Assembly (NCBI GenBank): GCA_022560695.1
Contig: JADFSP010000013.1
Span: 1-64,000, forward strand
DNA length: 64,000 nucleotides
Direction: 5' to 3'
Source of the DNA: Pseudomonadota bacterium
GTDB taxonomy: Bacteria > Pseudomonadota > Gammaproteobacteria > Steroidobacterales > Woeseiaceae
Part shown: in pieces, positions 17,429 to 27,140 of the stretch
Layout of the letters: every line of letters begins with the position of its first letter
Position numbering within the stretch: the first letter of the stretch is position 1
Notes under the pieces: model-generated
What the model was told of the DNA's origin: nothing
Seen by the model: only the letters and a program-made list of their open reading frames with translations
Database searches by the model: none
Made by a program: the position numbers and the translations under genes

Positions 17429-18165
17429 AACATCCTTCGCGCACCTTGCTGGGTGCCGGGCTGCTGAGTTTTCTTGTCTTTCTCCTGATCTCGTTCCCGG
17501 CGCGTGTGGCGTATCGATGGTTCGCGCCATCAAGCGTGCAGATCAGTGGACTTGAAGGCTCCATCTGGGAGGGAACCGCGCGCGAAATGTCTGCATATGG
17601 TATTTACCTGGGGAGCCCGGTCTGGCGCATGAAGCTTCTTTACGCCGCGCGGGGACAACTGGCTTATGCGATTGAGGGCAGCGCGGGACCCGGCTTTATC
17701 AGTACCGGCGTTGCAGTCAGCCTCGGCGGCACGGTAACGATGACCGATCTGACGGCATCGCTGCCGCTGCGCTTTCTGGAAAAAACGGTCTCTCTTCCCG
17801 GGCTTGCCGGTAATGTGATAGTGCGATTCGAGCGCCTGCAACTTGTCGGCGGGTTGCCGGTCGCGGCAGACGGATTTGTGGAAGTCATCGATCTGGTCAT
17901 ACCCGCCGTTCATCAGTCTTCGATCGGTGGCTATCGAGCCGAATTTTCAACCCAGCAAGACGAGGTCGTCGCGAGCATCGAAGACACTGACGGCGTCGTG
18001 GATCTTGCGGGCATTCTGCGCATCGCCGCAGATCGTAACTACCGTTTTCTCGGGCGCCTCGGCGCGAAACCGGAAACGCCGGACAGCATACGTCAGCAGA
18101 TGCGATTGCTGGGTTCGGTCGACGCGCGCGGGCAATACGAACTGCGACTCGAAGGCCGGTTATAG
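17425..18165 (+). CDS. gspN: T2SS protein GspN
   Basis: 246 residues beginning with a TTG that overlaps the gspM stop (TTGA). One N-terminal membrane segment (LLGAGLLSFLVFLLISFP) precedes a periplasmic beta-rich domain; ISGLEGSIWEGTA and GQYELRLEGRL match the GspN pattern. Its role in secretion is accessory and absent in some systems. The end is 7 bp from the convergent helicase gene. Confidence 0.88.
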   Translation: MKHPSRTLLGAGLLSFLVFLLISFPARVAYRWFAPSSVQISGLEGSIWEGTAREMSAYGIYLGSPVWRMKLLYAARGQLAYAIEGSAGPGFISTGVAVSLGGTVTMTDLTASLPLRFLEKTVSLPGLAGNVIVRFERLQLVGGLPVAADGFVEVIDLVIPAVHQSSIGGYRAEFSTQQDEVVASIEDTDGVVDLAGILRIAADRNYRFLGRLGAKPETPDSIRQQMRLLGSVDARGQYELRLEGRL

Positions 18166-18172
18166 ATATCCG

Positions 18173-21100
18173 TCAAACCTCTACCTCGACGAATTTTTGC
18201 AATAACGGAAAATACAAGGCGCAGCGCACGCAGGCACCGGAGTAGTTGCGATACAGGTTGGCGTAGCGCGTGAGTTGCGGTTTGTAGCGATCGGATTCCG
18301 CCTGCAGGAAGCCCGCAAGATCGCCTCCCTCGTGGGTGCTGGTCTTGTAGTCGACAATCCAGTGCGTGCCGTCGTCGTCAATGCGAACACGATCGATAAT
18401 TCCGGACTCGATCTTGCCGCCCACGAGCCCGCTCAATGCAAATTCAGCATGTCCCGGCCCGTGCAGCAGCCATTGGCCTTTCTCGTCGAGCAGAACGTTC
18501 TGCAGGGCCCTCTCTGCTCGCTCGCGCGCAGCGGAGGCATTGTCGCCGCACAGCCCCATTTCGCGTAGCCAGCGGTCACTGACCGGGCGCAATGCATCCA
18601 GGCTGTCTGTTTCGAGCCGGATCCGTCCATCAGCGGCCATCTGCAGCCATCGGTGCACGATCGTGCCCGCGATTCGGGCAGTGCTGCCAACCCAGTAGAA
18701 ATCCACGGCCTGGTCCGTCTGCGGCGATGCCGATTGCGATCCCGCGCCGGGAAGCGGTGCGATTTCCGGCAACGACCAGTTCGTGTCGACGCGTCGAAGT
18801 TCCGGCGTGAGCCATGCCTGGTCGCCGCCTGAGATCGCTGGCAGCTTGTCGGGGTCGAACGCCTGCTCAAATTCGGATGCGACGGACGCCCACAACAAGC
18901 CGAGCAAGCTGCGTGCATCGGCCGGGCGAAAACTCTGACGGTCCCTCGACAGACCTGCATGGCCGAGCACATGCAGCGATTTCCGCGCGCGGGTGCAAGC
19001 GACGTACAACAGCCTGCCCTGCTCATGCCGATCCTTACCGGCCTCCGTCAATTCTATGAATCGATGGATGCGGTCGTTTTCGATATCGGCGCGCGGGCCG
19101 ACCGGGCTGATGACTGTCAGTTGCTCTCCGTGCTTGTCGGTTGCGTTGAACCAGCTCAGCACCGATCTCTCGCTGGACCTCGGCACACGTCCGAGCCCGT
19201 GCAGCAGTACGTGGTCGAACTGCAGCCCTTTCGCGCGATGCATGGTCATGATCTGCAGTCGGGCATTGGTATGACTCGATACCCGCTCGAGATCCAGCTG
19301 CGCTTCGAGTTCGGCAACGTCGGGCAACGAGCCCGCCACCTCGAGATTATCCAGCACATCGAGATAGCGGTAGATATTTTCGATAGCGTGCCGATCATCG
19401 AGCAGCGCAGTCCCGCCCAGCGTCAGCCAGGTTTTCTCGACACATTCACGCAGGGATCTGGAGCGCCGCACAGCGAGCATCGACTCGAAAACCGGACGCA
19501 CCGATGCGAGCCTTTGCTGTGCATAGACGGACAGTTTGGCACACCGCGTTTCGTCGCTGAGCAGCTCCCAAATCGTGCTGCGCGTGTCACTGTGCGCCAG
19601 TGTGTGAAGATCGGTCCAACTCAGTCCAATCCACGGCGACCGCAACACTGCCAGCCAGGCGACCCGGTCCCCCGGATGAACGATCGCGCGTGTCAGCGCC
19701 AGAATATCGATGATCTCGGGAAGATCCGTGAGCCGGTCAATGTCCACGGCCTGGTACGCGACGGCTGCGTCCCGTAGCCGGGGCAGCAACGCCGCCAGGT
19801 GAGTGCGGCTGCGCACCAGCACGGCCATACTGTCCCCGGGGTTCTGTGCCAGCGTATCCTGAATAATCCGGCACGCCGTCTCCGCTTCGGTCCGCTCGTC
19901 GCTGCCGAAGAGCGGATAGATGCGGCAGACGCCCTGACCCTTGAACCTGGCGACCGGCACGGCTGTGGAATGAGACACGGCGCCGCTGACAGGGTCGTCG
20001 TGTTGCGGCAGCGCCGCCTCAAATACCCGGTTGAACCACTCGACGAGGCGCTCACCCGAACGGAAATTCTGCCGCAGCAGCAGCGGATTCAGTTCGACAT
20101 CGCCTATGCCGTCCCGCCGCGCCAGAAGGAACTGCGACACCTCTGCATTGCGGAACCGGTAGATCGACTGCATCGGGTCACCGACACAAAACAACGTGCG
20201 TCCGTCTCCGGCTTGCCAACCGCCGCAGAGTGCTTCGAGCATCCGATATTGTGCCTTCGACGTGTCCTGCATTTCGTCGACAAGGATGTGCCGAACCTGG
20301 TAATCGAGCAGCAACGCGATATCGCCGGGATCTTCGGGGGAGCCAAGCGCTTTGTCGGCGCTGATCGCAATATCGATGTAGTCCGTGACGCCGCGCGCGC
20401 TGAACAAATTGCGAAGCTCGGCAACCGCCATCGGCAACAAGCGAAACAATGCGAGCAGAACCGACCATTGCTCATCGCCGTAGCGATCGGGAGGCAACGT
20501 CCTGACCGTGTGCAACAGCTGACACAGTTCCGCCTGATCGCGCAGCGACTCAAGCAAGCCGCGCATGTTGCGCTTCTGACCCTCGTCACCGGTTGGAAAA
20601 CCCTGGTTCCTGTTGACCTGCTTGCGCCACGCACATTGTTTGGTCAGCAAGAACTCCGCCAGTCCGATCCAGGCATCGAGGTTTTCAGACGTCGGCGGGG
20701 GCAATTGCTGCCACGCTTGCAGGTGACAGATGGGATTATCAGCCCTGCCCGACCGTTGGAGTTGACCGGTCGCATAGTCTGCAAGCTCGAAAATCCCGGA
20801 TACGCATTCCCGCGGAAACGCGCCATGCGTTTTCCCGAGGTGATCGGCGACGACAAATTGGAGTCCCTGCTCGAAGTCGCGCCGCAGCGCGGCACTGGTC
20901 CCGGCACTCACGGGTCCGGTACGCACGAACGGCAACCACTGGTCACGGGTTTCCAGCATGCGCGCGAGGTAGGCGATGTAAATTGCAGCATTGTTGTCTA
21001 CGTGCAGGAGGATCTCTTGTGTCGCGTCGCGCATCGGGTCATTTTCGTCGAGCCAATCAAGCGTTGCTGCAGCCGCTTTGCGGTACAGCGCCTTGATGTC

Positions 21101-21556
21101 CGCGCCCTCAACGATCGCATTACCGGCCGTCTCCCCGGATGCCGTCATCGGCTGCATTCGTGCGATCGATGCATTCAGAGAATCAAGCGTCAGTATTCGC
21201 ATGCGTCGCGGGTTTTTGACGAGTTGCCACCCAAGTCTCTGATCAGTTCGCAGTACGTCTCGCGCGGCGTCGGCTGTCACGATCTCGTGTGCTTCGTCCG
21301 GCTGCTCGCCGCGGGCCGATGTTCGCAGTGCTTCGAGCACTCTTAACTGCATTTCCGCGGCGGCTTTGCGCGTGAACGTGATGGCGAGAATTTCTTCCGG
21401 GTCATCGACGGTTGCGAGAAGTTTCAGATAGCGTTGTATCAGCAGCTCGGTCTTGCCCGATCCGGCGGGCGCCTGAACGATAAATGATCTCGAAACGTCG
21501 AGTGCCTCCTTGCGTGCACGTTCGTCGTCGCGCAGCAGGTCGGCATCAACGGTCAC
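18173..21556 (-). CDS. UvrD/Rep-family helicase-nuclease, AddA/RecB-like
   Basis: 1127 residues. Superfamily 1A helicase motifs in order: Walker A APAGSGKTELLIQRYL (about 29-44), AITFTRKAAAEM, Walker B HILVDEMQDTSKAQ, GDPMQSIYRFR, the FRSGERLV region, TMHRAKGLQFDHV and YVACTRARKSLHV. The C-terminal 130 residues carry a RecB-type nuclease: GIIDRVRIDDDG then IVDYKTS. Start GTG overlaps the end of the upstream nuclease gene by 11 bp. Together they resemble the AddAB-like pairs of proteobacteria that process double-strand breaks. No recC or recD is nearby. Confidence 0.9.
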   Translation of the reverse strand: MTVDADLLRDDERARKEALDVSRSFIVQAPAGSGKTELLIQRYLKLLATVDDPEEILAITFTRKAAAEMQLRVLEALRTSARGEQPDEAHEIVTADAARDVLRTDQRLGWQLVKNPRRMRILTLDSLNASIARMQPMTASGETAGNAIVEGADIKALYRKAAAATLDWLDENDPMRDATQEILLHVDNNAAIYIAYLARMLETRDQWLPFVRTGPVSAGTSAALRRDFEQGLQFVVADHLGKTHGAFPRECVSGIFELADYATGQLQRSGRADNPICHLQAWQQLPPPTSENLDAWIGLAEFLLTKQCAWRKQVNRNQGFPTGDEGQKRNMRGLLESLRDQAELCQLLHTVRTLPPDRYGDEQWSVLLALFRLLPMAVAELRNLFSARGVTDYIDIAISADKALGSPEDPGDIALLLDYQVRHILVDEMQDTSKAQYRMLEALCGGWQAGDGRTLFCVGDPMQSIYRFRNAEVSQFLLARRDGIGDVELNPLLLRQNFRSGERLVEWFNRVFEAALPQHDDPVSGAVSHSTAVPVARFKGQGVCRIYPLFGSDERTEAETACRIIQDTLAQNPGDSMAVLVRSRTHLAALLPRLRDAAVAYQAVDIDRLTDLPEIIDILALTRAIVHPGDRVAWLAVLRSPWIGLSWTDLHTLAHSDTRSTIWELLSDETRCAKLSVYAQQRLASVRPVFESMLAVRRSRSLRECVEKTWLTLGGTALLDDRHAIENIYRYLDVLDNLEVAGSLPDVAELEAQLDLERVSSHTNARLQIMTMHRAKGLQFDHVLLHGLGRVPRSSERSVLSWFNATDKHGEQLTVISPVGPRADIENDRIHRFIELTEAGKDRHEQGRLLYVACTRARKSLHVLGHAGLSRDRQSFRPADARSLLGLLWASVASEFEQAFDPDKLPAISGGDQAWLTPELRRVDTNWSLPEIAPLPGAGSQSASPQTDQAVDFYWVGSTARIAGTIVHRWLQMAADGRIRLETDSLDALRPVSDRWLREMGLCGDNASAARERAERALQNVLLDEKGQWLLHGPGHAEFALSGLVGGKIESGIIDRVRIDDDGTHWIVDYKTSTHEGGDLAGFLQAESDRYKPQLTRYANLYRNYSGACVRCALYFPLLQKFVEVEV

Positions 21557-24131
21557 GACGAAGCTCCGTGAAACGGGACAGCAGGTTCAATGGACGTGCG
21601 TCCTTGATGCTCTGCCACGCATTGATTCGAACGTCCCCTCGCTGGAATTCGCCCGCTGCTGTTGCGACGTCTGTTTTCCAGCGTGTCAGGGTCTGTTCCC
21701 AGTCCTGTGGTGACATCATTGACCGCTCCGCGCCATCGATTGCGACCGACCGACTATCGACGTTGTAAAGCCCCATCCCGGCGACGGCATCGCGCACTGC
21801 GCATGCGTATACGACAAGCTGGGCATCGTGCGGCTCGCCCCGGCCATCGAGAAATTTCTTACTGGCACCGGTCTTGTAGTCGAGAATCAAGACCGCACCA
21901 TCTTCGAATCGATCGATACGGTCGCATCGCAGCCGAAGGTCAATACCGCTTAACGAAAATTCCAGCGCCTCTTCAACGCAGGCAATTTGAAAAGGCTCCC
22001 GCTCGAGATCGACGGCAACGAGTCGTCGCAGCAGTCCGGCAACTCTCCGGCGCTCCAGCGCGAACAGCTGGCCGAGGACACCATCGGCATAGCGCTCGCG
22101 TCGCGCGAACGCTGCCTCGATTGCCGCGAGGATTTTTTCTTCGAGCGCAGCCGAAGTCCAGCCGGCGATCGTGGCCTGTGAGGGCAAATCCGAGTACAGG
22201 TGGCATAGCGCATCATGGATCAGGCGGCCGCGCAGACTGGGTGACAGGCCGCTCGTAATCGGCTGCAACCAGCCGACGCCCAGACGCCCGTAGGCAAACG
22301 CTGCAAGGGGATCGACAATCTGTCGTTGAATCGTTGCGGCGCCGCCGGATATTGTCTCGTCGTCGTCGACAGGCGGCACGGCATCGCTGTCGGCCGGGAC
22401 GGTATTCCCGCTTATCAAAAGTTGCGCTGCGTGCCATCCGGGATCATCCGAGCGTACCTCCGCATCGATTTCGGCGAGTAATCCGGTGGCTGTTTGTTCT
22501 GCGTCACCGTCGGTCACCGAGTAACTGCAGATGCAATCGGCAGTGCTGCGCAGCAGGCGGGACAGGACGCGTTGCGCGTACGCCGTGGTGTCCGAAGGTT
22601 CTGCATCCGGCATCCCGTAACGTTGTTGGAGTCGCCGCGAAACGAGCGCCAGCGGCCGCCCGGCTGGCGGCCAGTTCGTTGCTGAAAGTCCGGTAATCCA
22701 GAGCTTGTCGAAGTACATGCCGGCCGCTTCGAGCGGGCCAAGCACCTGCAGAATTGCACCTTCGGCTTCGGGCTGAAACATGGTTTCGTGCGCCATCGTC
22801 GTCAGCCGGCCTGCCGCTTCGGTCAGCGTCATGCGCGCGCTGACGAGTTCGAGTCGCGCGAATTCGTTCATCAATTCGCGCCAACGATTGATGACCTGAA
22901 AATCCGCGCTATTGAGGGAGCCGTTGCCCGGCCAGTTCAAAATCTTCAGTGACTTATCGATCAGTTCGGCCCAGGCGGCCGGCACTGCACTACCTGGAAA
23001 TTCCCGTTGCTGCTGCGCGAGTTGCTCGATACGCGCAACCCAGTCGAGTGCATCATCGGTATCGTCACGCCCTCGCAGCGCCCGCGACAGCAAGGACAAG
23101 GTCCAGGGTCGATCGGGCCATTGCCGCAAGGCCAGTTCCAGCCGACTCCGACCGGCGAGCTGATCGCCGCCAAGTAATGGCGTCCGCAACAACAAACTTA
23201 TCTCGATGCTGGAAAGGCCTCGGCTGAGCCATTGCAACACCAGTAGCGCAATAGCCACGGCGGGATAGTCGGCGAGCTTTCGCCCATAGGATACGTTGAC
23301 AGCCGCAGCGTAACTGACGCCGGCATATTGCCACCCCGGTACCAGTCCCTCGCGCAAAAGAAGCGTGCAGCGAATGGCGTTTCGTTCCAGGTTAGTAACG
23401 ACGATTCCGACGCGTTGCCCGGCATCGCGTTCGAATTCACGTCGCGCCCACGCACCGGCCGCACGCAATTCGGCATCGTCATTGTCATAGGCCAGCAGAT
23501 CGGTCGACCCCGGCTTACCCTCGCCGGCCGCCTCGACCTGGCACCCGTTCTGGCTGAGCGCATCCAGCAGCGACTGTGTTTGTGGTGCAACTCTGTCGAA
23601 ACCGGCAATCGTAACTCGCGACGGAAGCTCCAATAGCCCGTCGCCGGCTTGTTCGCGGACCAGCCCGGCGAGCATCGACTCGTCGATCCAGTCTTCGTTG
23701 ACCAGCGTTTCCAGGTATATTTTCGCAGCTTGCGCGAAGATGCGTTGATCCAGACCTTGTGCGGCGGCAGCGCACTCTTCGATCGGCACATTCCACTCGC
23801 GCAGGCGTGCCCAGGTGTCTTGTGCCTGCTTCGCGAGACTGCCGAAATTTGTCAGCGAATCTTTGACTGCGCCTTTCAGGCAACGCTCCCAGATGACGCG
23901 GCTCTGCTGCGCGTTGATGCACGTTGGCAGCAATTGCGGACTTCGGGTTGTCGCAAGCAGGTTAGACAGCCAGTCCTGCCAGAAGCGGATCGACGGCGTG
24001 CGCCATGCAGCCCGCCCCGCTTGCAATTGCGCCTTGCCATGCTCCGCAACAAGTACACGCGCGAGCCGCCGGCTGGCGGTCACGACTATCGAACCGTCAT
24101 CATCCAGTGCTTCTGGTAACCAGCTGTACAC
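21546..24131 (-). CDS. PD-(D/E)XK nuclease family DNA repair protein, AddB-like
   Basis: 861 residues starting at a GTG. The N-terminal two thirds resemble an inactivated helicase core as in AddB/RecC: VVTASRRLARVLVAEHG, then GIVVTNLERNAI. The C-terminal domain holds a RecB-like nuclease: LRLRCDRIDRFEDG, ILDYKTGASKK and AQLVVYACAV, with the catalytic Asp-Lys pair in DYKT. The start of the protein lacks a clear Walker A. The four-cysteine iron-sulfur cluster of Bacillus AddB is not evident. Matches the family often named only 'probable DNA repair protein'. Probably acts as a complex with the downstream helicase. Confidence 0.85.
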   Translation of the reverse strand: MYSWLPEALDDDGSIVVTASRRLARVLVAEHGKAQLQAGRAAWRTPSIRFWQDWLSNLLATTRSPQLLPTCINAQQSRVIWERCLKGAVKDSLTNFGSLAKQAQDTWARLREWNVPIEECAAAAQGLDQRIFAQAAKIYLETLVNEDWIDESMLAGLVREQAGDGLLELPSRVTIAGFDRVAPQTQSLLDALSQNGCQVEAAGEGKPGSTDLLAYDNDDAELRAAGAWARREFERDAGQRVGIVVTNLERNAIRCTLLLREGLVPGWQYAGVSYAAAVNVSYGRKLADYPAVAIALLVLQWLSRGLSSIEISLLLRTPLLGGDQLAGRSRLELALRQWPDRPWTLSLLSRALRGRDDTDDALDWVARIEQLAQQQREFPGSAVPAAWAELIDKSLKILNWPGNGSLNSADFQVINRWRELMNEFARLELVSARMTLTEAAGRLTTMAHETMFQPEAEGAILQVLGPLEAAGMYFDKLWITGLSATNWPPAGRPLALVSRRLQQRYGMPDAEPSDTTAYAQRVLSRLLRSTADCICSYSVTDGDAEQTATGLLAEIDAEVRSDDPGWHAAQLLISGNTVPADSDAVPPVDDDETISGGAATIQRQIVDPLAAFAYGRLGVGWLQPITSGLSPSLRGRLIHDALCHLYSDLPSQATIAGWTSAALEEKILAAIEAAFARRERYADGVLGQLFALERRRVAGLLRRLVAVDLEREPFQIACVEEALEFSLSGIDLRLRCDRIDRFEDGAVLILDYKTGASKKFLDGRGEPHDAQLVVYACAVRDAVAGMGLYNVDSRSVAIDGAERSMMSPQDWEQTLTRWKTDVATAAGEFQRGDVRINAWQSIKDARPLNLLSRFTELRRDR

Positions 24132-24157
24132 GGCTCAGACGTAAAATTCGAGCAGGG

Positions 24158-25369
24158 TCAAACTGCACCGACCGATTTCAAGTGAGCTACCTTGTCCGCA
24201 GAATAGCCTAACCAATCTGCCAAAATCTCGGCCGTGTGTTGCCCCAATAGGGGCGGCGCCTGCCGGTAACTGACGGGCGTTGCCGAGAATCGGGACGGAT
24301 TTGCGACGGTCGGCATTGCGGCGTCGTACGGGTGCTTCAATTGCCGCACGAGCGCGCGCTCGTCGGCATAGTCGCTCTTGAAGACCTGCTCGATATCGTT
24401 GATCGGACCGCAGGGAACACTGCAATCGGACAGTCTCCTGAGCCATTCGGCGCTGTCCCTGGCGCGAAAGGCATCACTGAGCAAAGCGACCAGTTCCTCT
24501 CGATGTTGCAGGCGATCCGCATTGCCCGCGAAGCGAACATCCCCGGCAAGTTCGGGCACATCAAGGCACCGGACACATGCCGAAAATTGTCGATCGTTAC
24601 CGACCGCCAGCATCAGGTGACCGTCGCGTGTCGGGAATACCTGGTAGGGCACGATGTTCGGATGCGCCGTGCCACGCCGTTGCGGTGCTGTTCCACCGAT
24701 CAGGTAGTTCATGTTCTGGTTTGCGAGCCATGCGACCTGACTGTCGTACAGCGGCACTTCGATGAATTGCCCTTCGCCACTCTGCTCGCGTTTTGCCAGC
24801 GCGGCAAGAATCGCCGTCGCGGCATACATGCCCGCCATGATGTCGGCAATCGCAACCCCCACTTTCTGCGGGCTGCCGCCCTCGGCGTCCGGCGCGCCGG
24901 TGATACTCATGAGACCGGCTGATGCCTGGATCATCGCATCGTAGCCGGGCTCCCGGGCTCTCGAGCTGTCGTGCGCGAAAGCCGAAATAGAGCAATAAAT
25001 AAGCGTCGGATTCAGGCTTGTGAGGGTTTTCGCACCCAGGCCGTATCGATCCAGCGTTCCTGATTTGAAGTTCTCGATCAGGATATCGGCCTCGCTTGCC
25101 AGCTCCGCGGCCAGAACACGACCATCGTCGCTGGAAAAGTCGACGGTAATTGAGCGCTTGTTGCGATTCGTAGACAGGAAATACGCCGATTCCTGCTTTC
25201 CTGCGCCGCTCAGCCACGGTGGCCCCCAGGCGCGTGTCTCGTCACCACTGCCCGGACGCTCGAGCTTGATGACATCGGCACCGTAATCGCCGAGTAACTG
25301 ACCTGCCCACGGACCGGCCAGCACCCTGCTCATGTCCAGAACCCTGATGCCGTCAAGTGGCCCGGCCAT
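24158..25369 (-). CDS. CaiB/BaiF family CoA-transferase (class III)
   Basis: 403 residues. Opens with the class III signature PLDGIRVLDMSRVLAGPWAGQ and GADVIKLERPGSGDETR. The catalytic Asp is in the EPGYDAMIQA segment. Further family motifs are DILIENFKSG, VGVAIADIMAG and AHPNIVPYQVF. These enzymes move CoA between carboxylic acids; formyl-, succinyl- and mesaconyl-CoA transferases share the fold, so the substrate cannot be given. It lies in a neighbourhood rich in acyl-CoA genes. Stands 26 bp downstream of... the nuclease gene start, on the same strand. Confidence 0.88.
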   Translation of the reverse strand: MAGPLDGIRVLDMSRVLAGPWAGQLLGDYGADVIKLERPGSGDETRAWGPPWLSGAGKQESAYFLSTNRNKRSITVDFSSDDGRVLAAELASEADILIENFKSGTLDRYGLGAKTLTSLNPTLIYCSISAFAHDSSRAREPGYDAMIQASAGLMSITGAPDAEGGSPQKVGVAIADIMAGMYAATAILAALAKREQSGEGQFIEVPLYDSQVAWLANQNMNYLIGGTAPQRRGTAHPNIVPYQVFPTRDGHLMLAVGNDRQFSACVRCLDVPELAGDVRFAGNADRLQHREELVALLSDAFRARDSAEWLRRLSDCSVPCGPINDIEQVFKSDYADERALVRQLKHPYDAAMPTVANPSRFSATPVSYRQAPPLLGQHTAEILADWLGYSADKVAHLKSVGAV

Positions 25370-25464
25370 CGTTCAATAGTCCTTGTGTTGGTGCCAGTTC
25401 GTGCCCAGTTGTCAAAGCATGTACTCCGTCAAACCACGGCGCAGCGGCTATCCCTGGCGGCGCT

Positions 25465-25497
25465 AAAAAAACCCGGCCAACCGCAAGGTTGGCCGGG
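25465..25497 (-). terminator. Rho-independent terminator after the lipoprotein gene
   Basis: A perfect 11-bp stem (CCCGGCCAACC and its complement) with a 4-base loop. On the minus strand it is followed by seven T residues. It lies 64 bp beyond the stop of the lipoprotein gene at 25561 and before the CoA-transferase gene, so it separates the two units. Confidence 0.92.
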
Positions 25498-25560
25498 CGG
25501 GTCCGCACGGAGATTGCGGATTGCGTGACCGAAACGCCGCGTTGAAATATGGCAGGCGAT

Positions 25561-26034
25561 TCAGTCCAGCTCTTCTACCTCGGCACCCTCAACGTCTTCG
25601 GTTGCCGGGCTTACTTCAAATTCCGGTTCTTTCTTGCCGTAACGGATCAGCAAGTCCTCGAGTTCGTCTTTGTTCAGCCTCCTGATCGACGCAATCCGTA
25701 TCCTGTCGGGCCCGAAACCGTTGCTGACAACGATATCGTCGAACCCGGGACAAATCCGGCTTGTCCTCGTTGCGAAGCCAATCTGCCACGTTGAGCGCAG
25801 CCCCAACGCCCGCCGGGAGAGTTCGACATGGTATTTCCGGTTGCCCATGGCCGTCACGACCAGGTTGGCATCGTCCAATACCCGATAGTCTCGGATAGTC
25901 CCCTCCGAGATGCAATCCGTACCGCCGGAGCGGTACTCATAGCCGGCCTCGTCGTCGCCTTCACCCGTCGTTGCACAAGCTAATAATCCACTTGAAATAA
26001 TAAGTATAAATAACTGTTTTTTAAAAATAATCAT
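25561..26034 (-). CDS. Small lipoprotein of unknown function (DUF6491-like)
   Basis: 157 residues. A lipoprotein signal is clear: basic start, hydrophobic run LFILIISSG, lipobox LLAC with Cys at residue 19. The mature part has TDCISEGTIRDYRVLDDANL, NRKYHVELSR and a second Cys pair partner at RICPG, suggesting one disulfide. It then shows an acidic C-terminal tail (EDVEGAEVEELD). The pattern Cys-x-dyR-ldd-LvV-R-Y-v-L resembles a family of short envelope proteins listed as DUF6491; that link is from memory and tentative. It has its own terminator. The upstream 130 bp are AT-rich compared with neighbours. Confidence 0.7.
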   Translation of the reverse strand: MIIFKKQLFILIISSGLLACATTGEGDDEAGYEYRSGGTDCISEGTIRDYRVLDDANLVVTAMGNRKYHVELSRRALGLRSTWQIGFATRTSRICPGFDDIVVSNGFGPDRIRIASIRRLNKDELEDLLIRYGKKEPEFEVSPATEDVEGAEVEELD

Positions 26035-26163
26035 GTTCGAGAGCTCAGTGGATTCTAGGTTCTGCAGCCACCGGACAAGATGACCGCCTGCAGTGTATTA
26101 ACGTCCGAACCATGGATTAAGTTTACGCCGATTCCGCGTAAATTGGTGGCCGATTCCGACCGT

Positions 26164-27021
26164 TTAACCCGCCGATGTCGTAACGGCCCGACGCGGTTCG
26201 CGGATCCACTCGCTCCATGAGCCGACGTACAGTCTGGGCTCCTCGTAGCCCGCAATGACGGCGGATAACGCCAGGTGGCAAGCGGTGACTCCGGAGCCGC
26301 ACATGACGCCCCAGGGGAGCTCCGGATCCTCGCCCAACGCACGGCTCCAGATGCGCCGCAAGGCCGCCGGCGCCTTCCAGGTCCCATCCTCATTGAGGCT
26401 GTCTGCGAATGGCATGTTCGTTGCTCCGGGAATATGACCCGCAACCGGGTCGATCGGCTCGCGGTCGCCCCTGAAGCGTGCGGCATCGCGCGCGTCGAAC
26501 AGCCGTGGGGCCGTGGTCGAGTCGCATGTCCGCTCCAGTTCCTCGGTAGTGATGACGCGTTCATTGCAAGGGGACGGCGCAAATCGTTCCGCGGGAACCG
26601 ATACGGCACCGGCCTCCAACGGCAGCGCCAGTGCTTGCCACCTTCGAAATCCGCCATCCAGTAGCGCCACGCGATCGTGACCGAGCCAGCGCAACAGCCA
26701 CCAGGCACGCGCGGCCATAGCCCCGCTGCTCTCATCGTAGACAATCACCTGCGTATCGTTGCGTATACCGAGCCGGCCCCAGGTTGCAGCAAGATCGTCG
26801 ACCTCCGGGAGCGGATGGCGGCCACTGTCCGGTCGCACGGAACCGGCAAGGTCCACGTTCAGGTCGGCAAAGACGGAGCCTGGAATGTGCGCTTCCAAAT
26901 ACGCCTCCCTGCCTTTCTGCGGATGCATGAGATCGAATCGACAATCGACAACACGCCACCTTTCATCTTTCAGGTGCGCAAGCAGCTCGGAAGTGTCTGC
27001 CAATGTCTCGAAAGCAGCCAT
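26164..27021 (-). CDS. sseA: 3-mercaptopyruvate / thiosulfate sulfurtransferase (tandem rhodanese)
   Basis: 285 residues with two rhodanese domains: the inactive N-terminal one (VVDCRFDLMHP, HIPGSVFADL) and the C-terminal catalytic one (RLFDARDAARFRG, HIPGATNMPF). The active loop is CGSGVTAC; a CG(S/T)GV(T/A) loop points to 3-mercaptopyruvate rather than thiosulfate as donor. Transfers sulfur to cyanide or thiol acceptors in the cytosol. Divergent from etfB, with 119 bp between starts. Confidence 0.9.
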   Translation of the reverse strand: MAAFETLADTSELLAHLKDERWRVVDCRFDLMHPQKGREAYLEAHIPGSVFADLNVDLAGSVRPDSGRHPLPEVDDLAATWGRLGIRNDTQVIVYDESSGAMAARAWWLLRWLGHDRVALLDGGFRRWQALALPLEAGAVSVPAERFAPSPCNERVITTEELERTCDSTTAPRLFDARDAARFRGDREPIDPVAGHIPGATNMPFADSLNEDGTWKAPAALRRIWSRALGEDPELPWGVMCGSGVTACHLALSAVIAGYEEPRLYVGSWSEWIREPRRAVTTSAG

Positions 27022-27140
27022 CGAATGGGTCGTATCGCGGATTACCAGTCGCTCTTGTACACCGCAGAGACGTCGTAGACAATACGGGGCCTGCGGGCTG
27101 CGCCCGTTTGCTTGCCACAGTAGCCCAGGGAGATCGTTAC

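Noticed and set aside
19799-21346. Long 515-codon plus-strand frame inside the helicase gene
   Set aside because: Antisense to a gene with complete helicase motifs; its composition is that of a shadow frame in GC-rich DNA and no domain pattern is visible.
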